Shown: positions 25,845 to 32,832 of the stretch, piece after piece | Position numbering within the stretch: the first letter of the stretch is position 1 | Layout: every line of letters begins with the position of its first letter | From: Thermomicrobiaceae bacterium | GTDB taxonomy: Bacteria; Chloroflexota; Chloroflexia; Thermomicrobiales; Thermomicrobiaceae | DNA: 49,531 nucleotides | NCBI GenBank assembly: GCA_014874455.1 | Contig: JADBJL010000044.1 | Span: 1-49,531, forward strand | Reading direction: 5' to 3' | Made by a program: the position numbers and the translations under genes | The notes under the pieces: generated by a model | Seen by the model: only the letters and a program-made list of their open reading frames with translations | What the model was told of the DNA's origin: nothing | Database searches by the model: none

Positions 25845-26056
25845 TGCTCACATGGATCGCGCTCAAGCTCATTCGCCTGTACCAGATCTTCATCTCGCCG
25901 CTGTTTCCGCCCGCCTGTCGCTTCTACCCGACCTGCTCGGAGTACGGGTATCAGGCCATCGCCAAGTACGGTATCATCAAAGGCGGGGCGAAGGCGGTTT
26001 GGAGGATTTTGCGCTGTAACCCGTTCTCTCGTGGGGGTTACGATCCGGTCGACTGA
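25844..26056 (+). CDS. yidD: membrane protein insertion efficiency factor YidD
   Basis: This 70-aa protein has the family hallmark [31 protein letters not shown], with its cysteine pair, and a C-terminal [14 protein letters not shown]. YidD sits at the inner membrane face and assists YidC/Sec insertion. It has an N-terminal amphipathic helix rather than a full membrane span. It is translationally coupled to rnpA, and a 68-nt gap separates it from yidC. Confidence 0.95.
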   Translation: MLTWIALKLIRLYQIFISPLFPPACRFYPTCSEYGYQAIAKYGIIKGGAKAVWRILRCNPFSRGGYDPVD

Positions 26057-26124
26057 CCGCGCCTGCCCTGAGCAATCAACCATCATGTTAGGGTACCGAC
26101 GAAACGGCCCGAGGAGGCGCACGC

Positions 26125-27090
26125 TTGATTATCTGGGATCAGTTCGTTAGCCTGATCGAGTGGGGTCTGGCCTGGACGGCCGGCATCGCTGGCAGTTCTG
26201 GTATCGCCATCATCCTCTTTACGATCGTCATCAAATCGCTCCTGCTTCCGCTCACGATCAAGTCGGTGCGCTCCACCGCCGTGATGCAGGAGCTGCAGCC
26301 GAAGATCCGCGAGCTGCAGAAGAAGTACGGGCAGGATCGCCAGCGGCTCTCCGCCGAGACGATGAAGCTCTACCAGGAGTACGGCGTCAACCCGATGTCG
26401 GGGTGCTTGCCGGTGCTCTTGCAGATCCCGATCTTCTTCGGCCTCTACTTCGCTATTCGTAACCTCTCGGTCAACGACGGTGGAGGCTGGAGCAACGGCT
26501 TTCTGTGGATTCCCGACCTTGCCCGACCCGACCCACTGCACATCCTGCCCATCCTGGCGGGCGTGTTCCAGTTCATCCAGACGCGGATGACCCGGCCGGC
26601 GGGTCAGGGCCGGATCCAGGATCCCCAGCAGCAGATGATGTACACCATGATGCTCTTCATGCCACTCATGGTCGTCATCTTCGGCTGGAACTTCGCCTCG
26701 GGCCCCGTGCTCTACTGGGTCGTCTCGGCGCTCTACAGCGTGGTACAGCAGTGGCTGATCACCGGTTGGGGCGCCATGCTCGATTGGTTCCCCTTCCTGC
26801 CGGATCTACCGGAGCATCGGCGCCTGGGCTACCTCGACCCGGCCAAGCGCGAGGCGCAGCGCCAGGCCGCTTCGCGCGGGCTGTTCGGCCGCCTGAACAA
26901 GCACATCGAGCGGCAGATCCAGCAGGTGGAGCAGCGGGGCGCGCAGCGACCGGACGGCGCATCGGAGCCGCGCAAGGAGCCGAGCAAGGCCAGGAAGGAC
27001 GGGCGGCCGGCCGAGCCGCCGCCGTTGCCTGACCCTGAAGCGCTCGTGCCACGGCGCACACGGTCGTCCAAGCGCAAGCCGTCGGCCTGA
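26125..27090 (+). CDS. yidC: membrane protein insertase YidC/Oxa1
   Basis: YidC inserts and folds membrane proteins with or without the Sec translocon. The 321-aa protein is the short Gram-positive-like form lacking the large periplasmic domain. Core segments are IILFTIVIKSLLLPLTIKS, MQELQPKIRELQKKYG, GVNPMSGCLPVLLQIPIFFGLY and the last membrane spans FMPLMVVIFGWNFASGPVLYWVVSALYSVVQQ. The hydrophilic groove arginine or lysine is expected within IVIKSLLLP. The tail is about 90 residues, positively charged and proline-rich, likely ribosome-contacting. The start is a TTG with GAGGAGG upstream. No lipoprotein signal is present. Confidence 0.95.
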   Translation: MIIWDQFVSLIEWGLAWTAGIAGSSGIAIILFTIVIKSLLLPLTIKSVRSTAVMQELQPKIRELQKKYGQDRQRLSAETMKLYQEYGVNPMSGCLPVLLQIPIFFGLYFAIRNLSVNDGGGWSNGFLWIPDLARPDPLHILPILAGVFQFIQTRMTRPAGQGRIQDPQQQMMYTMMLFMPLMVVIFGWNFASGPVLYWVVSALYSVVQQWLITGWGAMLDWFPFLPDLPEHRRLGYLDPAKREAQRQAASRGLFGRLNKHIERQIQQVEQRGAQRPDGASEPRKEPSKARKDGRPAEPPPLPDPEALVPRRTRSSKRKPSA

Positions 27091-27136
27091 GAGAACCGAG
27101 ACGTGATCGCCGGCCCAGGAAGGCAGGCGCGCGAGT

Positions 27137-27835
27137 ATGGCTGGCAAGCAGGGTGTCGAGATCCAAGCGCGATCAGTCGAGGAAGCTGTCCGTCTGGCGC
27201 TCGAGCAGCTCGGCCTGACCCTCGATCAAGTGCGTGTCGAGGTGCTGGTCGATAACGTCGCGTACGGTGGCGAGGCGCTCGTGCGGGTGACGCCGCTGCG
27301 GCCGGCCCCGGAGCCGCCGACCGGAGGGCGACGGAGCCCTCAGCGGGCTGACCCGGAGACGGAAGCCGTCGCCAAACACGTCGTCCGCGAGCTGCTCACA
27401 GCGATGGGGTTTACCAACTGCGAGGTCGTCGCCGTCGATAACCCGTCGGTGATCGAACTCGGCCCGAACGACCCGCCGACGGTGTTCATCGATATCTTCG
27501 GGCCACAGGCGGGGATGCTGATCGGCCGCCGCGGTGAACACCTCGCCCAGCTCCAGTACATGGTCAACGTGCTGGTGAACCGGCGGTTGCCGAGCTGGAC
27601 GAGGGTCATCCTCGACGTCGAAGGATACCGGAGCCGCCGGGAGGAGTCGCTCATCAACCTGGCGCAGCGCGTGGCCCGCCAGGTCGCGCGCAGTCGTCGG
27701 CCGATCACGCTCGAGCCGATGCCAGCGAGCGAGCGCCGCATCGTCCATGTCGTGCTGCGCGATCACCCCGAGGTGACTACCCAGAGTAGCGGCGAGGGCG
27801 AGCAGCGCCGCGTGACCGTGTATCCTCGCCAGTAG
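27137..27835 (+). CDS. jag: Jag/KhpB RNA-binding protein
   Basis: The 232-aa protein has the three-part Jag architecture. A Jag-N domain (about 7-55, VEIQARSVEEAVRLALEQLG) comes first. A KH domain with the RNA-binding loop GRRGEHL follows, then an R3H domain (ARSRRPITLEPMPASERRIVHVVLRD). Jag/KhpB binds small RNAs and mRNA and affects cell elongation and division in Firmicutes. Its place after yidC is conserved in many bacteria. There is a short proline-rich linker between Jag-N and KH. Confidence 0.95.
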   Translation: MAGKQGVEIQARSVEEAVRLALEQLGLTLDQVRVEVLVDNVAYGGEALVRVTPLRPAPEPPTGGRRSPQRADPETEAVAKHVVRELLTAMGFTNCEVVAVDNPSVIELGPNDPPTVFIDIFGPQAGMLIGRRGEHLAQLQYMVNVLVNRRLPSWTRVILDVEGYRSRREESLINLAQRVARQVARSRRPITLEPMPASERRIVHVVLRDHPEVTTQSSGEGEQRRVTVYPRQ

Positions 27836-27836
27836 C

Positions 27837-27866
27837 ACATCCGGCTGCTTGTCCACCAGCGGATGT
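27837..27866 (+). terminator. candidate terminator hairpin after jag
   Basis: ACATCCGGCTG (27837-27847) pairs with CAGCGGATGT (27857-27866) with one bulged G across a 9-nt loop. It starts directly after the jag stop codon. The following bases are not T-rich, so termination is only a suggestion. Confidence 0.35.
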
Positions 27867-27932
27867 CCGGTCGTCCCCGGCTGCCAGGCGGGGTACCGCG
27901 AGACGTCAGCGCCCGGAGACCAGGATGCAACG

Positions 27933-28817
27933 ATGTTGACCCAGCAAGCTCCTGATTACCTCGCCATTGGACACGTGACGATCGATCTCTACCCGGACGG
28001 CCAGCCAGTGCTGGGGGGAACGGCGCTCTACGCGGCCCTCGCTGCCGCGCGCTTCGGCTTGAATGCCGCCGTGCTCACACGCGGTAACTTCGAGCGGTAC
28101 GGCGAAAGCATCGTGGAAAGTCTCGCCCGATTCGCTCGCGAGATTGCCCTCATCGTCCAGGACGCCCAGTCATCGACCGTCTTCACTAACCGCACCGTCG
28201 CCGGGCGCCGAGAGCAGACGATCCATGCGTGGGCGGGCACGATCGACCTGAATGGCGTGCCCCCGCACTGGCGCTCGGCGAAGATCATCCACCTGGCACC
28301 GGTCGCGCAGGAGATCGAGCCTCGCCAGGCCAGCCGGCTCAACCCTGGCTACCTCGGGGTCACCCCGCAGGGCTGGATGCGACAGTGGCCGCGCGGCCAC
28401 GACGGGCGTGTGCGGCTGACGCAGTTGCGGCTCCCGCTCGAGCTCCTGAGCCGGATCGATGCGATGGTGCTGAGTTCCGCAGAGCATACCCTGGCGCGCG
28501 ACGAGATCGAGGCCGTAGGCGCCCGCGGCCTGGTCGCGATCACCCGCGGAGCTGACGGCGCGCAGATCATCGACCGGGGTCGGGTGTTCGATGTGCCGGC
28601 CTACCCGGTGCCGGTTCGGAACGACCTGGGAGCTGGCGATGTCTTCGCTGCCGTTCTCTTCCTGCTCCGCGCCGAGCGCGAGCCGGTGTCGTTCGCCGCG
28701 CGCATGGCCTCGGCGGCGGCCGCGCTCCGCATCCAGGGGCTGGGGCCGGAGGCCGTGCCCACTAGGGCCGAGGTGGAGGCCTTCCTCGAGCAACGCGGCG
28801 AGCTTCGCCGCCCGTAG
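27933..28817 (+). CDS. PfkB-family sugar/nucleoside kinase
   Basis: The 294-aa protein has the ribokinase fold. The N-terminal DYLAIGHVTIDLYPDGQPVLGGTALYAALAAARFG holds the family's GG motif, and the second signature NDLGAGDVFAAVLF holds the catalytic aspartate of the GAGD loop. The usual DTxGAGD is DLGAGD, a common variation. It phosphorylates a sugar, nucleoside or related hydroxyl compound with ATP in the cytoplasm; the substrate cannot be read. The ATG at 27933 matches the start of the fold, while the open frame to 27849 is untypical. It is 97 nt after jag, in the place where mnmE often stands. Confidence 0.88.
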   Translation: MLTQQAPDYLAIGHVTIDLYPDGQPVLGGTALYAALAAARFGLNAAVLTRGNFERYGESIVESLARFAREIALIVQDAQSSTVFTNRTVAGRREQTIHAWAGTIDLNGVPPHWRSAKIIHLAPVAQEIEPRQASRLNPGYLGVTPQGWMRQWPRGHDGRVRLTQLRLPLELLSRIDAMVLSSAEHTLARDEIEAVGARGLVAITRGADGAQIIDRGRVFDVPAYPVPVRNDLGAGDVFAAVLFLLRAEREPVSFAARMASAAAALRIQGLGPEAVPTRAEVEAFLEQRGELRRP

Positions 28818-28958
28818 CTGCGGCCCTCGTGCTGCTCGACAGCGTCCGTCATCTCGGGTAGCCTGAGGGTTGGGGCGACGTCGCCCAGCCTGCGGCTGGT
28901 GTCGCTGCGGCGCTGCGAGCGCTGGCCGCGGGGGAGTTCGCCCGGCTTCCGGGAGACG

Positions 28959-30194
28959 ATGCGCGCTCGACGCGAGTGGCCGACCAAGAGCGTCGTCATC
29001 GGGATGTGGCTGGCCGCGCTTCCGCTCGTGCTGCTGGCCGCGCTGTGGCTGCCCCTACTGGCGGGCCGGCAGGGGCCGGGCGCGAGCGCCACGCCAGCGC
29101 TCACCGGGATACCGCCTCTGCCGCCGAGCGCGTCGCCTGCGCCGCCGGTGGCGTTGTCGCAGCCTGGGGGTGCATCGGGGAACGAGCCGGCGCGGGCGAC
29201 CGCACCGGCCAGCCCGGTGGCCGTGACAGCGCCTCTCGATCGACCCTCCACGTCTTCTCCCTCGCGGGCAGCGGCCGGCCGCGCATCCGGCCTCTCCCCA
29301 GCCGCGCCGCCGCCGGCTGTTCCAGCGGTGACCACCGGACAGCCGCCGTCATCGGCATCCGCAGAGGCGTTGCCCCTCGCCCGGTGTTGGGAACCGTCCG
29401 AGTTCCGCCCCGATCCCGAGCTCGAAGCGTTGATCGTGAGCAGCCTCGGGCCCGAGGTCGAGCGCTATGGGGTGGTGGTGCGTAACCTGACCGACGGCAC
29501 CGAGGCAGCCATTCAGCCGGAGAAGGTCTTCTACGCCGCCAGCCTTTACAAGCTCGCCGTCCTCTACGAGGTCTACCGCCAGGAGCGCCAGGGCCAGCTC
29601 GACTTCGCCCAGACGCTGACAGTGACCGAAAAGTATGCGGAGTACGACCTCGGCACTCTCGCCCTGCTCGGCTGGTCAACCGGCTCGGTTATCACCGTCG
29701 CCCAGGCTGTCGAGGCGATGGTCACAGTCAGCGACAATGCGTCGGCCGTCCTGCTGGCCGATCTGGTCGGCTGGCACACGATCGACGAGGGGCTGCGCGA
29801 ACTCGGCCTGCGCTCGATGCGGGTCAACGACCCGGAGCTGCCCGTCACGGCCAGCGACCTGGCTCGCCTGCTCGACCGGATCGCCTGCGGAGCAGCCGTC
29901 GACGAGCGAGCGAGCCGGGAGATGATCGCGCTGCTCGCACGCCAGCGCGTGCGCGATCGCCTGCCGGCCCTTCTGCCGGAGGGAGTCGTCGTCGCCAACA
30001 AGACGGGCAACTGGAGCACGGCCACGCACGACGCGGGGATCGTCTACTCGCCCCGCGCGACGTACGTGATCGTGGTGCTCTCGGAGACTGCCGGGCGCTC
30101 GGAACCGATCGCCCGGCTCTCGGCCGCGGTCTATACGTATCTCAACCCGCCGATGAGCTCTCGCGAGCCGGGCACAGCAGCCAGGCTTACATGA
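28959..30194 (+). CDS. membrane-anchored serine hydrolase, class A beta-lactamase/PBP-like
   Basis: The 411-aa protein has a signal anchor (WLAALPLVLLAALWLPLLAG, about 17-36), a Pro/Ala/Ser-rich stalk to about residue 140 and a penicillin-recognising domain. The three active-site motifs are visible: SxxK at Ser195-Leu-Tyr-Lys198, SDN at 258-260 and KTG at 348-350. At the place where class A beta-lactamases keep Glu166 in ExxLN, my alignment finds Asp291 in NDPELPVT. True beta-lactamase activity is thus doubtful; a DD-peptidase or transpeptidase-like role outside the membrane is as likely (inference). Start ATG 28959 follows GGGAG closely. The 3-prime end overlaps convergent ybaB by 8 bp. Confidence 0.85.
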   Translation: MRARREWPTKSVVIGMWLAALPLVLLAALWLPLLAGRQGPGASATPALTGIPPLPPSASPAPPVALSQPGGASGNEPARATAPASPVAVTAPLDRPSTSSPSRAAAGRASGLSPAAPPPAVPAVTTGQPPSSASAEALPLARCWEPSEFRPDPELEALIVSSLGPEVERYGVVVRNLTDGTEAAIQPEKVFYAASLYKLAVLYEVYRQERQGQLDFAQTLTVTEKYAEYDLGTLALLGWSTGSVITVAQAVEAMVTVSDNASAVLLADLVGWHTIDEGLRELGLRSMRVNDPELPVTASDLARLLDRIACGAAVDERASREMIALLARQRVRDRLPALLPEGVVVANKTGNWSTATHDAGIVYSPRATYVIVVLSETAGRSEPIARLSAAVYTYLNPPMSSREPGTAARLT

Positions 30195-30495
30195 GGCCAG
30201 GAAGCTTCAGGCCCAGCCCACCGGTGAGCGCGCCCAGTTTCTGCTGGGCCAGCTCCTCCGCCCGCTTCATGGCCTCGTTGATGGCGGCGACGATCATGTC
30301 CTCCAGCAGCTCGACGTCGTCAGGGTCGAGCACTGAGGGGTCGATCTTCACCCGCTGGACGGCGCGCAGCCCGTTGACCTCGACCCGCACCGCTCCACCG
30401 CCGGCTGTCCCCTCGATGACCGTTGTGGCGAGCTCCTCCTGGAGCTGCGCCAGGCGGGCCTGCATCTGCTGGATCATCTTGAGGTTGGGCTGCAT
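30187..30495 (-). CDS. ybaB: YbaB/EbfC nucleoid-associated DNA-binding protein
   Basis: The 102-aa protein matches the YbaB/EbfC family. Residues 5-30 form the helix MIQQMQARLAQLQEELATTVIEGTAGGGAVRVEVNG; the last part, VEVNGLRAVQRVKIDPSVL, is the family core. It forms dimers that bind DNA and affect nucleoid structure and gene expression. The start at 30495 follows AAGGAG and is preceded by an in-frame GTG that could also be used. It lies downstream of recN, 113 nt apart and in the same direction. A recR or dnaX neighbour, common elsewhere, is missing. Confidence 0.92.
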   Translation of the reverse strand: MQPNLKMIQQMQARLAQLQEELATTVIEGTAGGGAVRVEVNGLRAVQRVKIDPSVLDPDDVELLEDMIVAAINEAMKRAEELAQQKLGALTGGLGLKLPGLM

Positions 30496-30608
30496 CACGC
30501 ACGCTCCTTCAGCGATCCCCTCTCGCCGCTCGCCACGGCTGCCAGTATAGCACCGGCGGCCGGGCCGGCTCCCAGGCAGGCCCCAGTTGAGGGTGACGCG
30601 CCGGTGCC

Positions 30609-32363
30609 TCAAGGCCGGGCGCGCGCGCTGGCCAGCGGTACCCGCCGTGCCTTCAGGTGGCGCACGCGCTCGAGCATCGCCTCGGCGTTGGCGCGTGACT
30701 CCGGCGTGACCGGCAGGCCGTCGAGCATCGCCGCCAGTTCGTCGATCCGCTCCGCTTCGGAGAGACGGGCGACCCGCGTCTCGGCGACGCCGTCCACCTC
30801 TTCCTTGGCGATGCGGAAGTGCGCCTCGGCGAAGGCGGCGATCTGCGGCAGGTGGCTGATGACGATCACCTGGTGCCGGTCGGTCAGCGACCAGAGCCGC
30901 TCGCCGACCACCTGCCCGCTGCGGCCGCCGATCCCGACGTCCACCTCGTCGAAGACCAGCGTGGGAGTCTCGTCGACCTCGGAGAGGATCGACTTGATGG
31001 CCAGCATCAGCCGGGCGGTCTCACCGCCCGAGGCGATGCGCGCCAGCGGCCGTGGCTCCTGGCCGGCGTTCGGGGCGATGAGGAACTCGATCCGGTCGAG
31101 GCCGCTCTCGTCCACGCCGAGCCGGTCGGCGCTGCTCTCGCTCGACCGCCTGAAGGCGACCTCGAACTTGGCCCGGCCCATGTTGAGCGCCCGCATCGCG
31201 TCCTCGACCTGCCGCTCCAGCTCGGCAGCCCGCTGGCGCCGCCGCTGCGAGAGCCGCTCGGCACGCTGGTGGATCTCCTGCGCCAGCTCCTCGATCTGCC
31301 CACGCAACCGTGCGGCTTCCTCCTCGCTGGTGTCGAGTCGCTCCAGCTCCGCTGCCGCACGCCGGGCGTGCTCCAGCACCTCCTCGACCGTCGCGCCGTA
31401 CTTGCGCTTGAGCTGCTTGATCAGCGCCAGCCGATCCTCGACCGCAGCCAGCCGCTGGGGATCGGCCTCGATCGACTCGGCGTAGTGGCGCAGCTCACGT
31501 GCTACCTCTTCCAGTGCGTAGGTCGCTTCCAGCACCTGGCCGGCCAGCGGCCGTCGCTCGAGATCGAGCTGGCCGAGCTCTTCCAGCCGCGCGCCGACGA
31601 GCCGCAGCGCGTCGAGGGCAGCGAGCTGGCCTTCGCCCTCGCCGCCGGCCAGGAGGTCGTACGCCTCCCGGGCGAGCGTCGCCAGGCGCTCGGCGTTCGC
31701 CAGGATCGACCGCTCGCGGGCGAGTGCTTCCTCCTCGCCCGGTCGCAGCCGGGCTGCCGCGATCTCCTGCACCTGGAAGCGGAGCAGGTCGACTCGTTGT
31801 GCCCGCTCGCGCTCCTCGGTCACGAGCTGGGTGTAGGCGCGCCAGGTTCGCCGGTACTCGCGCACCAGCTCCGCCAGTTCCTGCCGCTCCGGCCAGGTAC
31901 CGGCGAAACGGTCGAGCAGGTCGAGCTGGGTCTCTGCTCGCAGCAGCGAGAGGTGCTCGCTCTGGCCGTGGATGTCGACCAGCCGGCGCCCGATCTCGGC
32001 GAGGACGGAGAGCGGTACCGTGCGCCCGCTCACCCGCGCGGTGCTCCGCCCGGTAGCGCTGATATCGCGGGCCAGGATCAAGAGCCCGTCCTCGGGCTCG
32101 ACCCCAGCCTCGTCGAGGAGGGCGCGGACGTCCTCGCGCTCCATAAGGTGGCGCACATCGAACACCGCCTCGACCCAGGCTTTGCTCGCGCCCGAGCGGA
32201 CGAGGTCGGCCGAGGCGCGCGCGCCGAGCGCGGCACCGAGCGCGTCGATGATGATCGACTTGCCCGCACCGGTCTCGCCGGTGAGCGCGTTGAGCCCCGG
32301 CTCGAAGCTCAGGCGCAGCTCGCGGATGATCGCGAGGTCGCGGATCGCCAGTTCTAGGAGCAT
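30609..32363 (-). CDS. recN: DNA repair ATPase RecN
   Basis: The 584-aa protein is an SMC-like ATPase for double-strand-break repair. It begins with LAIRDLAIIRELRLSFEPGLNALTGETGAGKS (Walker A 29-36). A coiled-coil middle (about 160-400, rich in Glu/Arg/Leu) follows, then the ABC signature IASGGETARLMLAIK and Walker B TLVFDEVDVGIGG, and finally HLPQIAAFAEAHF. All motifs are intact and the length is normal (E. coli 553 aa). Start ATG 32363 follows GAGGTAGC. The open frame continues through the repeat region to 32975, but this is not part of the protein. Confidence 0.96.
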   Translation of the reverse strand: MLLELAIRDLAIIRELRLSFEPGLNALTGETGAGKSIIIDALGAALGARASADLVRSGASKAWVEAVFDVRHLMEREDVRALLDEAGVEPEDGLLILARDISATGRSTARVSGRTVPLSVLAEIGRRLVDIHGQSEHLSLLRAETQLDLLDRFAGTWPERQELAELVREYRRTWRAYTQLVTEERERAQRVDLLRFQVQEIAAARLRPGEEEALARERSILANAERLATLAREAYDLLAGGEGEGQLAALDALRLVGARLEELGQLDLERRPLAGQVLEATYALEEVARELRHYAESIEADPQRLAAVEDRLALIKQLKRKYGATVEEVLEHARRAAAELERLDTSEEEAARLRGQIEELAQEIHQRAERLSQRRRQRAAELERQVEDAMRALNMGRAKFEVAFRRSSESSADRLGVDESGLDRIEFLIAPNAGQEPRPLARIASGGETARLMLAIKSILSEVDETPTLVFDEVDVGIGGRSGQVVGERLWSLTDRHQVIVISHLPQIAAFAEAHFRIAKEEVDGVAETRVARLSEAERIDELAAMLDGLPVTPESRANAEAMLERVRHLKARRVPLASARARP

Positions 32364-32481
32364 GCTACCTCGCTCGCCTGCACACCGCCGCAGGGGCGAG
32401 CGCGGTCGTGCAGGGTACCGGTCGGAACCACTCATCTGCAATTGTACGGGAGGGTGGCGGGCGAGGCAGGAGCGCTCGTCG

Positions 32482-32509
32482 TTGGGTGGCGCCCGGGGCT
32501 CGCTATCCT
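32482..32509 (+). promoter_or_regulatory. candidate promoter of the selenoprotein gene
   Basis: TTGGGT (32482-32487), 16 bp and TATCCT (32504-32509) suggest a moderate promoter. It would give a leader of roughly 315 nt before the ATG at 32833. An inverted repeat TCCTGG-TAC-CCAGGA (32506-32520) overlaps its start region. Confidence 0.3.
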
Positions 32510-32522
32510 GGTACCCAGGAGA

Positions 32523-32545
32523 CCGGCAGAGGTCTGGTCTGCCGG
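32523..32545 (+). promoter_or_regulatory. leader hairpin with GGUCUGG loop
   Basis: A perfect 8-bp stem CCGGCAGA (32523-32530) / TCTGCCGG (32538-32545) presents the loop GGTCTGG. The loop shares GGUCU with the SECIS-like hairpin in the coding region downstream. It could bind SelB in the mRNA leader, act as an attenuator or be chance; it has no U-tract. Confidence 0.35.
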
Positions 32546-32614
32546 AGGCCCCGGCTCGCCAGCTCGCACCCCGGCTCCGGCGACAGCTTCGGCCCATTGA
32601 ACTCTTCCGCCAGG

Positions 32615-32758
32615 CCGTCATTCGGCCCTTCGGGCACCCCTCTCCTCCCTCACCCCGGCTTCGCCACCCCTCTCCCGCCTGGCGGGAGAGGGGCTGGGGG
32701 TGAGGGCAGCCACCCCTCTGCCGCGCCGTACGGGAGAGAGGGAAGGGGTGAGGGCAGG
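32615..32758. repeat. interspersed palindromic repeat, copy 2
   Basis: It contains CCCTTCGGGCACCCC at 32626-32640, the inverse of the end of copy 1. A near-perfect 13-bp palindrome CCCCTCTCCCGCC (32667-32679) / GGCGGGAGAGGGG (32681-32693) follows, and the repeat ends with alternating GGGGTGAGGGC modules. It fills most of the 469-nt region between divergent recN and the selenoprotein gene. Together with the promoter and hairpin this is all I see in that region. Confidence 0.6.
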
Positions 32759-32832
32759 CGCTCGCCGACGAGCGTGGTAGGATGGCGGCCAAAGGTGCGA
32801 TCGTGTCCGGGTACCTGGAGAGGAACCGGTAC

